From contig NZ_MSJR01000003.1 in NCBI RefSeq assembly GCF_002078605.1, positions 62,001 through 126,000 of the forward strand: a DNA stretch of 64,000 nucleotides. The letters are read 5' to 3'. Made by a program: the position numbers and the translations under genes. The notes beneath the pieces were generated by a model. The model worked only from the letters and a program-made list of their open reading frames with translations. It had not been told where the DNA came from and did no database searches. This document shows positions 1 through 8,630 of the stretch, piece by piece. The stretch's first letter is position 1; every line of letters starts with the position of its first letter. The DNA comes from Salegentibacter sediminis (GTDB lineage Bacteria; Bacteroidota; Bacteroidia; Flavobacteriales; Flavobacteriaceae).

Positions 1-281
1 GAAACCCCTGGGATCTCAATTGGATACTGGAAAGACAGGAAAATTCCTTTGTGTGCTCTCTCGTCGGGATCAAGCTCTGAAAGTTCTTCCCCTTCAAAAA
101 TTATCTCTCCCTGGGTCATATCAAAATCTTCCTTTCCGGCTATAACCGAAGAAAGGGTACTTTTCCCAGATCCGTTTGGTCCCATGATTGCGTGAACCTC
201 CCCGGGATTGATTTCCAGGTTTATCCCTTTAAGGATTTCCTTATCGTCTATACTCGCGTGTAAATTCTTTATTTTAAGCAT
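1..281 (-). CDS. sufC: Fe-S cluster assembly ATPase SufC (5' part; rest lies left of the window)
   Basis: SufC is the cytosolic ABC-type ATPase that drives the SufB-SufD scaffold during iron-sulfur cluster assembly. Only the first 93 codons are present. The ATG is at 281-279 and the protein opens [19 protein letters not shown], the usual SufC beginning. Walker A (GPNGSGKS) is at residues 34-41 and the Q-loop glutamine is in LSFQYP (residue 85). The signature motif, Walker B and the C-terminus fall outside the window. It lies downstream of sufA, sufB and a lipoprotein gene on the same strand, so it is likely co-transcribed with them. sufD and sufS are expected further left, which is an inference. 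Confidence 0.95.
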   Translation of the reverse strand, partial: MLKIKNLHASIDDKEILKGINLEINPGEVHAIMGPNGSGKSTLSSVIAGKEDFDMTQGEIIFEGEELSELDPDERAHKGIFLSFQYPIEIPGV

Positions 282-323
282 ATATTCTAGGTATGCATTC
301 CGCCGGTGACGGAACAGATTTAA

Positions 324-710
324 CTATTCTTCAATTTCTTCTGAAACCTTTTCGGTTTCCAGAATTTCAATTATTTCTCTTATTTCGATGTTCTCTTCCC
401 ATCCTTCCTGGTTGGAACTGGGAACAATTTTTCCTTTTATTTTTACTGAAACCATATCGAAATCTTCCTTCTGATAAGGTTTAACTTGTTCGGCCAGTGA
501 CTTTGAGATAGAATCTATACTTACTCCGTAAACAAAACTATCCCCCCTGAAAACCGCAGTCTCTCCCACAAAAATGATTTCGCCGGTTAAGGTTGGAATA
601 CTGTCTTGTTCTTCCTCTGCTTCAGCAGGTCCCATTAGTTCCTGCCGGCTTTCATCCTGGCAGGCTACCGCTAAAATCATTATGCTTAGTATGAATAAAA
701 ATTTCTTCAT
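324..710 (-). CDS. Small lipoprotein encoded between sufB and sufC
   Basis: This is a 128-residue protein of unknown function. It has a lipoprotein signal peptide: MKK, a hydrophobic stretch at residues 4-16 and a lipobox AVAC with Cys17. The mature part is acidic. It has a short linker rich in E and A (residues 29-36), a compact central segment containing VSIDSISKSLAEQVKP, and a C-terminal tail of alternating E and I. It sits 20 bases after sufB and 42 bases before sufC, with no terminator visible on either side, so it is probably part of the suf transcript. An envelope lipoprotein inside a cytosolic Fe-S assembly operon is odd. I do not recognise the family, and a role in Fe-S metabolism would be a guess from position only. 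Confidence 0.85.
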   Translation of the reverse strand: MKKFLFILSIMILAVACQDESRQELMGPAEAEEEQDSIPTLTGEIIFVGETAVFRGDSFVYGVSIDSISKSLAEQVKPYQKEDFDMVSVKIKGKIVPSSNQEGWEENIEIREIIEILETEKVSEEIEE

Positions 711-730
711 AGATTACATGATTACTTTAA

Positions 731-2176
731 TTATCCTACAGATCCTTCCAGTGATATCTCCAGCAATTTTTGCGCTTCCACAGCAAATTCCATGGGCAGC
801 TTATTCAGCACCTCTTTACTAAAACCATTTACGATGAGGGCGATGGCCTTTTCGGTGTCGATCCCACGCTGGTTACAATAGAAGATCTGGTCTTCCCCAA
901 TCTTGCTGGTGGTGGCTTCGTGTTCTACCTGCGCCGATTTGTTCTTCACCTCGATGTAAGGGAAAGTATGGGCCCCACATTTATTTCCCATTAAAAGGGA
1001 ATCACATTGTGAGAAATTTCTTGCATTTTCGGCACGGCCGTTAATTTGTACTAAACCACGGTATGAATTCTGGGATTTTCCTGCTGAAATACCTTTTGAA
1101 ATAATCGTGCTTCGGGTATTTTTTCCGAGATGAATCATTTTTGTTCCCGTATCGGCCTGCTGAAAGTTGTTGGTAACGGCAATCGAGTAAAATTCCCCGA
1201 TAGAATTATCTCCTTTTAACACACAGGAAGGATATTTCCAGGTTACTGCAGAACCGGTTTCCACCTGGGTCCAGGATATTTTTGCGTTTTTCTCGCAAAG
1301 TCCACGTTTGGTAACAAAATTATAAACACCGCCTTTTCCCTCTTTATTTCCGGGATACCAGTTTTGGACAGTACTGTATTTAATTTCGGCATTATCAAGC
1401 GCAATAAGTTCTACTACAGCAGCGTGCAACTGATTTTCGTCCCGGGTAGGGGCGGTACAACCTTCAAGGTAGCTAACATAACTGCTGTCTTCAGCAATAA
1501 CAAGCGTTCGCTCGAATTGGCCGGTCCCAGCCTGGTTAATCCTAAAATAAGTTGAAAGTTCCATAGGGCATTTTACGCCCTTTGGTATATAACAGAAAGA
1601 ACCATCACTAAATACCGCCGAGTTCAGGGCTGCATAAAAGTTATCGGTTTTGGGCACAACGGTCCCTATATATTTCTTCACCAATTCTGGATGTTCCTGA
1701 ATGGCTTCAGAAATAGAACAAAAAATGATGCCTTTTTCAGCAAGGGTTTTTTTGAAGGTAGTGGTTACAGACACCGAGTCCATCACCACATCTACCGCAA
1801 CCCCGGCCAGTTTCTTTTGCTCATCCAGAGAAATTCCAAGTCTTTTAAAGGTGTCCAGTAATTCAGGATCTACCTCATCCAGACTATTATATTTTGGTTT
1901 TTTATTGGGCGCTGAATAATATGAGATGTTCTGAAAATTCGGTTTTTCATAATGAACATTTGCCCATTCCGGCTCTTCCATTTTTTCCCAGGCGCGATAA
2001 GCTTCCAGGCGCCACTCTGTCATCCATTCGGGTTCTTCTTTCTTTTTAGAAATCGCTCTCACAATGTCTTCATTGAGACCTACAGGAAAAGTGTCAGATT
2101 CTATATCGGTATAAAATCCGTACTCATATTCCTTTGTTTCGAGCTCTTTTTTTAAATCGTCTTCAGTATATGCCAT
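731..2176 (-). CDS. sufB: Fe-S cluster assembly scaffold protein SufB
   Basis: SufB is the scaffold subunit of the SufBCD complex, on which the nascent iron-sulfur cluster is built in the cytosol. At 481 residues it has the normal family length. The beta-helix core is recognisable, with the conserved segments [37 protein letters not shown] (Cys about 400) and FYCNQRGID (Cys 434). The C-terminus [19 protein letters not shown] is typical of SufB. The ATG start at 2176 lies 67 bases downstream of sufA, across an AT-rich gap with a repeat-like sequence. It belongs to the same minus-strand operon as sufA, a lipoprotein gene and sufC. Confidence 0.97.
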   Translation of the reverse strand: MAYTEDDLKKELETKEYEYGFYTDIESDTFPVGLNEDIVRAISKKKEEPEWMTEWRLEAYRAWEKMEEPEWANVHYEKPNFQNISYYSAPNKKPKYNSLDEVDPELLDTFKRLGISLDEQKKLAGVAVDVVMDSVSVTTTFKKTLAEKGIIFCSISEAIQEHPELVKKYIGTVVPKTDNFYAALNSAVFSDGSFCYIPKGVKCPMELSTYFRINQAGTGQFERTLVIAEDSSYVSYLEGCTAPTRDENQLHAAVVELIALDNAEIKYSTVQNWYPGNKEGKGGVYNFVTKRGLCEKNAKISWTQVETGSAVTWKYPSCVLKGDNSIGEFYSIAVTNNFQQADTGTKMIHLGKNTRSTIISKGISAGKSQNSYRGLVQINGRAENARNFSQCDSLLMGNKCGAHTFPYIEVKNKSAQVEHEATTSKIGEDQIFYCNQRGIDTEKAIALIVNGFSKEVLNKLPMEFAVEAQKLLEISLEGSVG

Positions 2177-2196
2177 TTTAATTTTTTCTAAAATTA

Positions 2197-2240
2197 TTCA
2201 AGGTTCAAAATTTAAAAATTCAAGATTTTAAATTCTGAAT
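2197..2240. repeat. AT-rich repeat-like spacer between sufA and sufB
   Basis: The 67-base sufA-sufB gap consists largely of short reiterated words built on TTCAA and AATTTAAA, with imperfect dyad symmetry (CAAGGTTCAAAATTT facing AAATTCTGAAT). Tracts of this kind are common as intergenic filler in Flavobacteriaceae genomes. A regulatory role is not evident. Confidence 0.35.
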
Positions 2241-2243
2241 AAT

Positions 2244-2573
2244 TTAAAGGGAAAAACTCTCCCCACATCCGCAGGTACGTTGAGCGTTGGGATTATTAAA
2301 TACAAATCCCTTGCCATTAAGTCCGCCGGAATATTCGAGAATCGTTCCGGCCAGATATAAGACGCTACGTTTGTCAACTACGATCTTTATATCATTGTCT
2401 TCAAAAAGTTTATCGTCTTCGGCTTTCTGCTTATCAAAGTTCAACTCGTAAGATAAGCCTGAACAGCCCCCGCTCTTAACACCAACCCGAACAAAGTCCT
2501 GGGCACTGTCAAAACCATCTTCTGCCATCAAAGCGGCAATCTTTTTTTTCGCACCTTCGCTAACTTTTATCAT
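2244..2573 (-). CDS. sufA: A-type iron-sulfur cluster carrier (SufA/IscA/ErpA family)
   Basis: This is a 109-residue A-type carrier that receives Fe-S clusters or iron and hands them to target proteins. The three diagnostic cysteines are present: Cys37 in SGGCSGLSY and Cys101 and Cys103 in the C-terminal CGCGESF. Length and the closing ESFSL match the family. It is the first gene of the minus-strand suf operon, followed by sufB. A Bacteroidota -7 element (TATATTTG read on the minus strand, 2604-2611) lies 30 bases before the ATG. Whether it is orthologous to SufA, IscA or ErpA cannot be decided from sequence alone; position in a suf operon favours SufA. Confidence 0.93.
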   Translation of the reverse strand: MIKVSEGAKKKIAALMAEDGFDSAQDFVRVGVKSGGCSGLSYELNFDKQKAEDDKLFEDNDIKIVVDKRSVLYLAGTILEYSGGLNGKGFVFNNPNAQRTCGCGESFSL

Positions 2574-2603
2574 AGCTTAACAAGATTAATTCTAAATTGG
2601 GGA

Positions 2604-2611
2604 CAAATATA
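2604..2611 (-). promoter_or_regulatory. Probable -7 element of the suf operon promoter
   Basis: Read on the minus strand the site is TATATTTG, an exact match to the Bacteroidota -7 consensus TAnnTTTG, 30 bases upstream of the sufA ATG. At the expected distance for the -33 box only a weak TG is seen. No other start signal lies between it and sufA. Confidence 0.55.
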
Positions 2612-2817
2612 CTACAAAACAGACGTTTTACCATAGGCCAGGCATATGTTTTAAGAATGATTGGATAAGCCTTGTCAATTAGGGAATTTAAAAGATAAAA
2701 TCATCTATTTTACTGATATTCAATAGCTTTAATAAATATCTTTTCTTTCATTCTCCTTAAGGTTTATTCTTATAGTTGAATAATATTCGTTTATTTTGCA
2801 GATTAAAATTTTACAAT

Positions 2818-3885
2818 ATGTTTGATGATAGTCAGGGAATGAAGACAAACCTTTCAGAATTAGGAGAGTTTGGTTTGATAGAACATCTTACCCGGAGTTT
2901 TTCTCCCAAATTAACCTCTACTATAAAAGCTATTGGCGACGATGCCGCCGTTCTTAATTTTGAAAATAAGCATAGCCTGGTCACAACCGATCTTCTAGTG
3001 GAAGGGGTGCACTTTGATCTGGCTTATATGCCGCTGAAACATCTTGGGTATAAGGCCGTCATGGTAAACCTCTCTGATGTGTATGCGATGAACGCAAAGG
3101 CTACCCAAATAACGGTATCTGTCGCTGTTTCAAATCGTTTTCCCGTGGAAGCCCTGGAGGAGTTGTATTCAGGAATAGAACTGGCTGCGAAACTTTATAA
3201 TATAGATGTAGTTGGTGGGGACACTACTTCTTCCACCTCGGGACTTTTAATAAGTGTAACCGCTCTGGGTTTTGCTGAAAAAGAAGATGTGGTTTTGCGA
3301 AGTGGCGCCAAACCCAATGATCTGCTCGTAGTAACCGGCGATCTGGGAGCTGCCTATATGGGTTTACAAATCCTGGAGCGTGAAAAGCAGGTTTTTAAAG
3401 CCAACCCTAATGCCCAGCCCGACCTTGACCAATATACTTACCTCATTGAACGACAGCTTAAACCTGAAGCGAGAAAAGATATTCCACCGCTTCTTAAAGA
3501 ACTTGGGGTAAAGCCAACTTCGATGATAGATATTTCTGATGGACTCTCTTCGGAAGTTATTCATCTTTGCAAGAATTCTCAGGTGGGTGCCAATCTGTAT
3601 GAAGATAAAATACCTCTGGATCCTGCCGTGATTTCAGTGTGTGAGGAATTTGACATAAACAGTACGACTATCGCGCTTAGTGGCGGTGAAGACTATGAAT
3701 TGCTTTTCACTATCTCTCAGGATGATTATGATAAGATAAAAGCTAATCCAAATTTAACGGTAATAGGTCATATGACCGAAAAAGAAGAAGGGATGCACCT
3801 GATTACACGTGCGAATACAAAAATCCCATTAATCGCCAGGGGCTGGAATTCTATGGAAGATAAAAATAAAGAAAAAGAAGATTAA
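2818..3885 (+). CDS. thiL: Thiamine-monophosphate kinase ThiL
   Basis: ThiL phosphorylates thiamine monophosphate to the cofactor thiamine diphosphate, using ATP, in the cytosol. The PurM/ThiL fold is evident: GEFGLIEHLT near the N-terminus, GDDAAVL, the metal-binding DLLVEGVHFD, VVGGDTTSS, DISDGLSSEV and SGGEDYELLF. An in-frame TTG at 2776 would add 14 residues (NNIRLFCRLKFYN), which do not look like ThiL. I therefore prefer ATG 2818, giving 355 residues starting MFDDSQGMKTNLSELGEFG; ATG 2839 is a second possibility. No TPP-riboswitch-like motif was seen upstream. It converges with the gene at 3882-4133 and their stop codons overlap. Confidence 0.95.
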   Translation: MFDDSQGMKTNLSELGEFGLIEHLTRSFSPKLTSTIKAIGDDAAVLNFENKHSLVTTDLLVEGVHFDLAYMPLKHLGYKAVMVNLSDVYAMNAKATQITVSVAVSNRFPVEALEELYSGIELAAKLYNIDVVGGDTTSSTSGLLISVTALGFAEKEDVVLRSGAKPNDLLVVTGDLGAAYMGLQILEREKQVFKANPNAQPDLDQYTYLIERQLKPEARKDIPPLLKELGVKPTSMIDISDGLSSEVIHLCKNSQVGANLYEDKIPLDPAVISVCEEFDINSTTIALSGGEDYELLFTISQDDYDKIKANPNLTVIGHMTEKEEGMHLITRANTKIPLIARGWNSMEDKNKEKED

Positions 3886-4133
3886 GAGGCCTGTGCCAGG
3901 GATTTTCCTTTTCTTCTTCTATGTATTTTGGCCAGATATTCGTTGGTTTCTTTAAATTTTGGAGTTAAACGCGCCAAAAAGCCATTTGCGGTATCGGTCA
4001 TTTCCATACCACATTTAGCGCATTGGTATTCATGAATGTGATCAGTCACATTCTTTGAAACTCTTAATTTGTGTCCAAAAATGCTGCAATAAACCTTTCC
4101 GAACGAAAATAAGTTAGGGTTTTTTTTCTTCAT
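3882..4133 (-). CDS. Small conserved protein with a CxxC zinc-ribbon-like motif
   Basis: This 83-residue protein has unknown function. Cys16, His21 and the pair Cys38-x-x-Cys41 (in YQCAKCGM) could form a small metal site. The C-terminal third is strongly basic (HRRRKGK), which would suit nucleic-acid binding, though this is speculation. The start is ATG 4133 (MKKKNPNLFSFGK). The gene converges on thiL: its TAA (3884-3882) overlaps the thiL TAA (3883-3885) on the other strand. No signal peptide or membrane segment is present. Confidence 0.75.
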   Translation of the reverse strand: MKKKNPNLFSFGKVYCSIFGHKLRVSKNVTDHIHEYQCAKCGMEMTDTANGFLARLTPKFKETNEYLAKIHRRRKGKSLAQAS

Positions 4134-4206
4134 AAAGGGTTGATATTCTTGTTTCTGTAAATACTAAATTATAAAAAAAAGTTAAACTATCGATAAAAAG
4201 TTAAAA

Positions 4207-4977
4207 TTAATCGATAAAGTGCAAAAACTCCATCAAACTTTTTTTGTTTTCTATAAATGCCAGATGCCCATCGGGGTAGCTCCAAAATTCACTTCCGGAA
4301 GAGCTTGAAATTCTTTTTATCTCTTCATAATTCAGGATCGGATCTTTTTCTCCCGCCATACAATATTTCGGATATTTTAATCCTGCAAGCAACCGGCTGT
4401 GGTCGGCACGAATTTTCATTCCCTGCAGAGCAGCAATAATTCCTTCTTTTGGGAAATTGAGCGCCCGGTGTTTCAACTCGTCCACCTGAGGCTTGAATCT
4501 TTTGTTGTTTTCTGGCGTCAATAAATTAGAGACTGCCATATTTACAAAAGCCCTCTTGTTTTTAGAAACCAATTGGGTGGCTCTTTCACGGTTTATCCTG
4601 CGCTCCTGCGAGTCTGCTTTGGGAGTGGAATTTATTAGTGCTAAACCGGTGGGTATTGTAGGAAAAATATTTTGAAATTCCAAATTTACATAACCCCCCA
4701 TGGAGTGACCGACAAAAAAGGCCTTTTCTATAGCCAATTCGTATAAAACCGCTTTTACGGTCAGGGCCATCTCCTTCATCGTGTGTACTTTGTCTATGCA
4801 TCCCGATCTCCCATGACCTGGAAGATCTACACAAACCACTTGTCTTTTTTCTGAAAGCTTGTTTTGAAAGTCCTCCCAGATTTCTGAAGATTCCAGAAAG
4901 CCGTGAAGCAAGACCAGGGGATTGCCGGTCCCTTTGCTGGAATAATGTATGGGCGTATTTTTATAATGGATTTCCAT
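4207..4977 (-). CDS. Alpha/beta-fold hydrolase
   Basis: This is a 256-residue alpha/beta hydrolase of unknown substrate, probably cytosolic. Features in order are the oxyanion HGF (residues 25-27), the nucleophile elbow GHSMGG (Ser92), an acidic residue in AGEKDP (about residue 214) and the catalytic His in PDGHLAF (about 240), so the triad looks complete. A start at 5016 is possible in frame, but it would lie inside a terminator-like hairpin (5000-5050) and add a Tyr/Phe/Ser-rich stretch without homology. ATG 4977 (MEIHYKNTPIHYSSKG) is the better start. It lies downstream of the aminopeptidase P gene on the same strand but is probably transcribed separately. Confidence 0.85.
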   Translation of the reverse strand: MEIHYKNTPIHYSSKGTGNPLVLLHGFLESSEIWEDFQNKLSEKRQVVCVDLPGHGRSGCIDKVHTMKEMALTVKAVLYELAIEKAFFVGHSMGGYVNLEFQNIFPTIPTGLALINSTPKADSQERRINRERATQLVSKNKRAFVNMAVSNLLTPENNKRFKPQVDELKHRALNFPKEGIIAALQGMKIRADHSRLLAGLKYPKYCMAGEKDPILNYEEIKRISSSSGSEFWSYPDGHLAFIENKKSLMEFLHFID

Positions 4978-4999
4978 AGGTTGGGGTTTCGATGAATAA

Positions 5000-5050
5000 T
5001 AAAAATAAAAAGCCACGAATTCACAAATTAAATTATGCTTCCGCGGCTTT
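5000..5050 (-). terminator. Terminator-like hairpin after the aminopeptidase P gene
   Basis: On the minus strand the arms AAAGCCGCG (5042-5050) and CGTGGCTTT (5009-5017) pair over 9 positions with one G-T. A T-rich run follows (minus-strand TTTTTATTTTT, 5000-5010). It starts 28 bases after the pepP stop. Its loop of about 24 bases is long, so confidence is moderate. Confidence 0.5.
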
Positions 5051-5077
5051 AAAAATAAATATTTCCGAAGGAAAGGG

Positions 5078-6370
5078 CTAGGAGTTCATGATCTCCTCAA
5101 TCTCCTCGATTTCTATTGGAATGTTGCGCATTAGGTTAAAAGGCTCACCTTTTTCCTGGATCACGACATCGTCTTCCAACCTAATCCCAAAACCTTCATC
5201 AGGCAGGTAGATTCCCGGTTCAACCGTGAAGACCTGGTTGGCTTTCATCGGCTCGGTGAGAATTCCGTAATCGTGGGTGTCCAGGCCAATATTATGGGCT
5301 GTGCCGTGCATAAAATATTTCTTATAAGCTGGCCAGTCGGGATTTTCATTTTGAACATCGGCTTTGTCCAGCAGTCCCAGGTCTAATAATTCTGAAGTCA
5401 TTAGCTTTCCAACTTCTTTATGATACTCTGCCCAAATGGTGCCAGGTACCAGCCATTTTGTGGCCTCTTTTTTCACGCGGTTTACCGCATTGTAGATTTG
5501 TTTTTGCCGGTCTGAATATTTTCCCGACACAGGAATAGTCCTGGTCATATCACTGGAGTAATTAGCATATTCGGCACCTGTATCGATCAGGATAAGGTCT
5601 CCTGCTTTACATTGCTGATCGTTTTCTGTGTAATGTAAAACATTAGCATTGTTTCCGCTTGCGATAATTGGGGTGTAGGCAAATCCCCGGGAACGGTTAC
5701 GAATCATTTCGTGCCAGTATTCGGCCTCAATTTCGTGTTCCCATACTCCGGGTTTTGTGAATTTTAGGGCTCTGCGGAAAGCTTTTTCTGTGATATCACA
5801 GGCTTTCTGCATAAGATCCAGTTCTATAGGGTCTTTTACCGAGCGTAGTCTTTGCAAAATAGGATTGCTTTTGGCTACCTGGTGAGCCGGATATTTTTCT
5901 TTTGTTTTTTTGATAAAACGCTCATCCCGGGTTTCGGTTTGAACATTTGCCCGGTAGTGTTCGTTGGTGTTGAAATAGATGGTGTCGCATTGCGACATTA
6001 CTTCAAAAAAGATCTTCTCAAAATCCTGAAGCCAGTAAACTGTTTTTATTCCACTAACCTCAAAGGCTTGCTCTTTAGTGAGCTTTGCACCTTCCCAAAC
6101 CGCGATGTGCGGGTTGGTTTCGGTTAAGAATAGCATTTCCCTGTGCTCTGGTTTCGGGGCGTCCGGGAATAGCACCAGGATCGCTTCTTCCTGATCTACT
6201 CCACTTAGGTAAAAAAGATCACGGTTTTGCTGAAAGGGCATGGTGCTATCGGCTCCAATGGGATAAATATCATTGGCATTGAATACCGCCAGGCTGGATG
6301 GTTTCATCTTATCCGTAAAATTCTTACGGTTTTTTATAAAAAGGCTTTTGTCTATTTGTTTGTATCTCAT
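5078..6370 (-). CDS. Aminopeptidase P family protein (Xaa-Pro aminopeptidase, M24B)
   Basis: Peptidases of this family remove an N-terminal residue that precedes proline, using two metal ions. The N-terminal AMP_N domain (about residues 1-140, with DSTMPFQQNRDLFYLSGVDQ) precedes the M24 pita-bread domain. The metal ligands are visible: Asp in LIDTGAEY, Asp in SSDMTRTIPV, His in HGTAHNIGLD, Glu in VEPGIYLPD and Glu in GIRLEDDV. The start chosen is ATG 6370 (MRYKQIDKSLFIKNRKNF), which matches relatives, rather than ATG 6394, which adds MSVSTLLN. A -7-like TAACTTTG (minus strand, 6419-6426) lies upstream of both. Length is 430 residues. No signal peptide is present, so it is probably cytosolic. 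Confidence 0.93.
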   Translation of the reverse strand: MRYKQIDKSLFIKNRKNFTDKMKPSSLAVFNANDIYPIGADSTMPFQQNRDLFYLSGVDQEEAILVLFPDAPKPEHREMLFLTETNPHIAVWEGAKLTKEQAFEVSGIKTVYWLQDFEKIFFEVMSQCDTIYFNTNEHYRANVQTETRDERFIKKTKEKYPAHQVAKSNPILQRLRSVKDPIELDLMQKACDITEKAFRRALKFTKPGVWEHEIEAEYWHEMIRNRSRGFAYTPIIASGNNANVLHYTENDQQCKAGDLILIDTGAEYANYSSDMTRTIPVSGKYSDRQKQIYNAVNRVKKEATKWLVPGTIWAEYHKEVGKLMTSELLDLGLLDKADVQNENPDWPAYKKYFMHGTAHNIGLDTHDYGILTEPMKANQVFTVEPGIYLPDEGFGIRLEDDVVIQEKGEPFNLMRNIPIEIEEIEEIMNS

Positions 6371-6475
6371 ATTTAGGAGTGTTGAGACGCTCATTACGTC
6401 ATTTTGTGTTCAGGTTTACAAAGTTATCAATATCTAAGAGAGTAAAAAGGAATAGCGTGATTCCCTCTTCCGGAA

Positions 6476-6766
6476 TCATTCATATAATCCCAAGCGGTTT
6501 TTGAGTTTGCGGTTTTGGAGTTGTAATTCTTCCAGTTGTGCAAGCAAATGTTGTATGGCCTCTAAACCTTCGAGGTTAATGTTTAACTCATAATGTAAAC
6601 GGCGTAACTTTTCGAATGCTGCGATTTCATCCGTGGGAACATATTGTGATTTCTCTACGGTAACGATTTTAATAAGGCCACTTTGAGAAAGCGAGCTAAT
6701 AAAAGTTTGCTCTACTTTGTAGCGCATGCAAATCTCTTCTGTAGGTATTAGATCTTCTAAATTCAT
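6476..6766 (-). CDS. cbpM: Chaperone modulator CbpM
   Basis: CbpM is a small MerR-like helix-turn-helix protein that binds the DnaJ homologue CbpA and inhibits it. The 96 residues open with [21 protein letters not shown], the family's N-terminal HTH-like part. They end with a leucine- and glutamine-rich coiled coil ([19 protein letters not shown]). Its ATG overlaps the stop of cbpA by four bases (ATGA, 6763-6766), indicating translational coupling. The cbpA-cbpM pair is a standard arrangement. Confidence 0.9.
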   Translation of the reverse strand: MNLEDLIPTEEICMRYKVEQTFISSLSQSGLIKIVTVEKSQYVPTDEIAAFEKLRRLHYELNINLEGLEAIQHLLAQLEELQLQNRKLKNRLGLYE

Positions 6767-7704
6767 GAGCGTAGTTTTTGCAGTTCCCTGAATAGTTCTT
6801 TTTCTTTGGCACTAAGGTTTGTGGGCATTTCTACATTATAGGTAATATATAAGTCTCCGTATTGATTTTCTTTTTTATACTTCGGAAAACCTTTGCCTTT
6901 TAGTTTTACTCTGGTGCCAGATTGCGTTTCAGGCTTTACCTTGAGCTTCACCTTTCCGCTGAAAGTATCTACAGTAATCTCTCCGCCCAGCATAGCAGTG
7001 TAGAGATTAATGTTTACGGTGCTATATAGGTTCTCTTTTTCCCGCTTAAAAGTAGTGTTATTGATGATTTTAAAAGTTATATAGAGATCACCCCTGGGGC
7101 CTCCCTGTACGCCGGGACCACCGTGTCCTTTAATTTTAATGGTTTGTCCGTTTTCCACTCCGGCGGGAATTGTTAATCTGATGTTTTTCCCATTAATGGT
7201 AAGAGTTTGTTTTTGGCTGGTGTATACGTCCCTAAGATTAAGTTCTAATTCTGCATTATAATCCTGGCCTTTAAAATGCCTTTGCCTTCGTGAGCCATGT
7301 GCTCTGGCGCTACTGCCAAACATCTGTTCAAAGAAATCTGAAAAAGTATCCTCATCAAAATTACCGGAGTAGGAGTGCGCTCTTTGCCGGGGATCTCCAT
7401 AGCCTTCAAAACCTCCAAAGCCACCACCAGCCCCACCAGCGGTTTGTTGATGCCTTCTGGCTTCTTCGTATTGTTCGGCGTGTTCCCAGTCTTTACCGTA
7501 TTGATCGTATTTTTTACGTTTTTCCGGGTCGCTAAGGACTTCGTGCGCTTCATTTATTTGCTGAAATTTGGCTTGTGCTTCTTTGTTATTAGGGTTAAGA
7601 TCGGGATGATATTTTCTGGCCAGTTTGCGATAAGACTTTTTGATATCGGCCTGGGAGGCAGATTTGTCCAGTTCCAATAATTTGTAGTAGTCTATAAATT
7701 CCAT
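6763..7704 (-). CDS. cbpA: DnaJ-type co-chaperone CbpA
   Basis: This co-chaperone stimulates the ATPase of DnaK. An N-terminal J domain (residues 3-70) carries the HPD tripeptide at 33-35 ([10 protein letters not shown]). A Gly/Phe-rich stretch follows (about 85-130, with [14 protein letters not shown]), and then two C-terminal beta domains ([21 protein letters not shown] onward). The cysteine-rich zinc finger of DnaJ is absent, as expected for CbpA. Length is 313 residues. It is the first gene of a two-gene unit with cbpM, which overlaps its stop. No -7 consensus was found in front of it. Confidence 0.93.
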   Translation of the reverse strand: MEFIDYYKLLELDKSASQADIKKSYRKLARKYHPDLNPNNKEAQAKFQQINEAHEVLSDPEKRKKYDQYGKDWEHAEQYEEARRHQQTAGGAGGGFGGFEGYGDPRQRAHSYSGNFDEDTFSDFFEQMFGSSARAHGSRRQRHFKGQDYNAELELNLRDVYTSQKQTLTINGKNIRLTIPAGVENGQTIKIKGHGGPGVQGGPRGDLYITFKIINNTTFKREKENLYSTVNINLYTAMLGGEITVDTFSGKVKLKVKPETQSGTRVKLKGKGFPKYKKENQYGDLYITYNVEMPTNLSAKEKELFRELQKLRS

Positions 7705-7893
7705 GGGTTCGGAAGAAGATTAGATTGAATTATTATCTGAAATTACTAAAAATGCGTCCAACTTGCGTTAAGTTTTTTGTAAAAAGAAAAATGCTATAGC
7801 ACCTCATTGTTAGGGTTTTCCCGAGAAAGAAAAATCTTTGTAGAAAGCTTCTTTGAATTAATTCTAAATTGATGCTGAATTAGCAATGAAAGT

Positions 7894-7924
7894 TTGTGAG
7901 TAATTAATTCAAAATGTATTTTTG
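7894..7924 (+). promoter_or_regulatory. sdhCAB promoter (Bacteroidota type)
   Basis: A -33 TTG at 7894-7896 (preceded by T, giving TTTG) and a -7 element TATTTTTG at 7917-7924 are separated by exactly 20 bases, matching TTG-N20-TAnnTTTG. The sdhC ATG is at 7956, leaving a leader of about 25-30 bases. This is one of the best promoter matches in the window. Confidence 0.75.
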
Positions 7925-7955
7925 TTGTTAAAATCTTCATAAAATAACTTAACTA

Positions 7956-8618
7956 ATGGGTGGAATATTTAATTCTTCAATAGCAAGAAAAGTTGCTATG
8001 GCCTTATCGGGACTTTTCCTTGTAATTTTCTTACTCCTGCATTTCATAATAAATTTCACTTCTGTATTTAGTGCTGACGTTTTTAACGAGTATTCCCATT
8101 TTATGGGAACTAATGTGTTAATTCAGTTTCTTTTACAGCCTATCCTTATTTTAGGGGTGATCTTGCATTTTGTTTTAGGATTTGTTCTCGAGTACAGAAA
8201 CAGAAGCGCCAGGCCAATAAATTATGTGCGTTTTAATGGTAGTGCTAACTCCAGCTGGATGTCCAGAAATATGATTTACAGCGGGCTGGTTATTCTGGCT
8301 TTCTTAGGGCTTCACTTTTATGATTTCTGGATTCCTGAAGTTGTACACAAATACATAGAGTCTCATCCTGACGACCCTTTCAGATATTATCATGAAACGG
8401 TGGCTAAATTTGAATCTCCCGTAAGAACAGGATTATATGTATTATCTTTTGTTCTTTTAAGCCTTCACCTGTATCATGGGTTTTCATCCTCATTCCAATC
8501 TATGGGGTGGGCAAACAAATATGCCAAGGGCTTAAGAGGTTTTACAGTGGCCTACGCCATCCTTATTCCTTTAGGCTTTATATTTATAGCCCTGTATCAC
8601 TATTTTAATAACGTTTAA
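7956..8618 (+). CDS. sdhC: Succinate dehydrogenase cytochrome b subunit
   Basis: This is the membrane anchor of complex II. It holds haem b and passes electrons from SdhB to menaquinone. The 220-residue protein has five predicted membrane helices, near residues 10-32, 58-80, 100-120, 160-180 and 195-217. Histidines within or next to helices (LLHFIIN, ILHFVLGF, LGLHFYD, LSLHLYHG, ALYHYF) are candidate haem ligands. A single fused anchor of this type (b558 family) is usual in Bacteroidota. It starts the sdhCAB operon, 12 bases before sdhA. Confidence 0.93.
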   Translation: MGGIFNSSIARKVAMALSGLFLVIFLLLHFIINFTSVFSADVFNEYSHFMGTNVLIQFLLQPILILGVILHFVLGFVLEYRNRSARPINYVRFNGSANSSWMSRNMIYSGLVILAFLGLHFYDFWIPEVVHKYIESHPDDPFRYYHETVAKFESPVRTGLYVLSFVLLSLHLYHGFSSSFQSMGWANKYAKGLRGFTVAYAILIPLGFIFIALYHYFNNV

Positions 8619-8630
8619 TACGTAAGATTT

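Noticed and set aside
2574-2817. Possible TPP riboswitch upstream of thiL
   Set aside because: The conserved THI-box words (CTGAGA and the ACCTGATCTGG-like end) are absent in the 244-base gap, which instead holds the suf promoter and AT-rich sequence.
2776-2817. TTG start giving 14 extra residues for thiL
   Set aside because: The added residues do not resemble ThiL. The TTG/TATTTTG words there might be promoter-like, but the spacing of 13 bases is too short, so no promoter is called.
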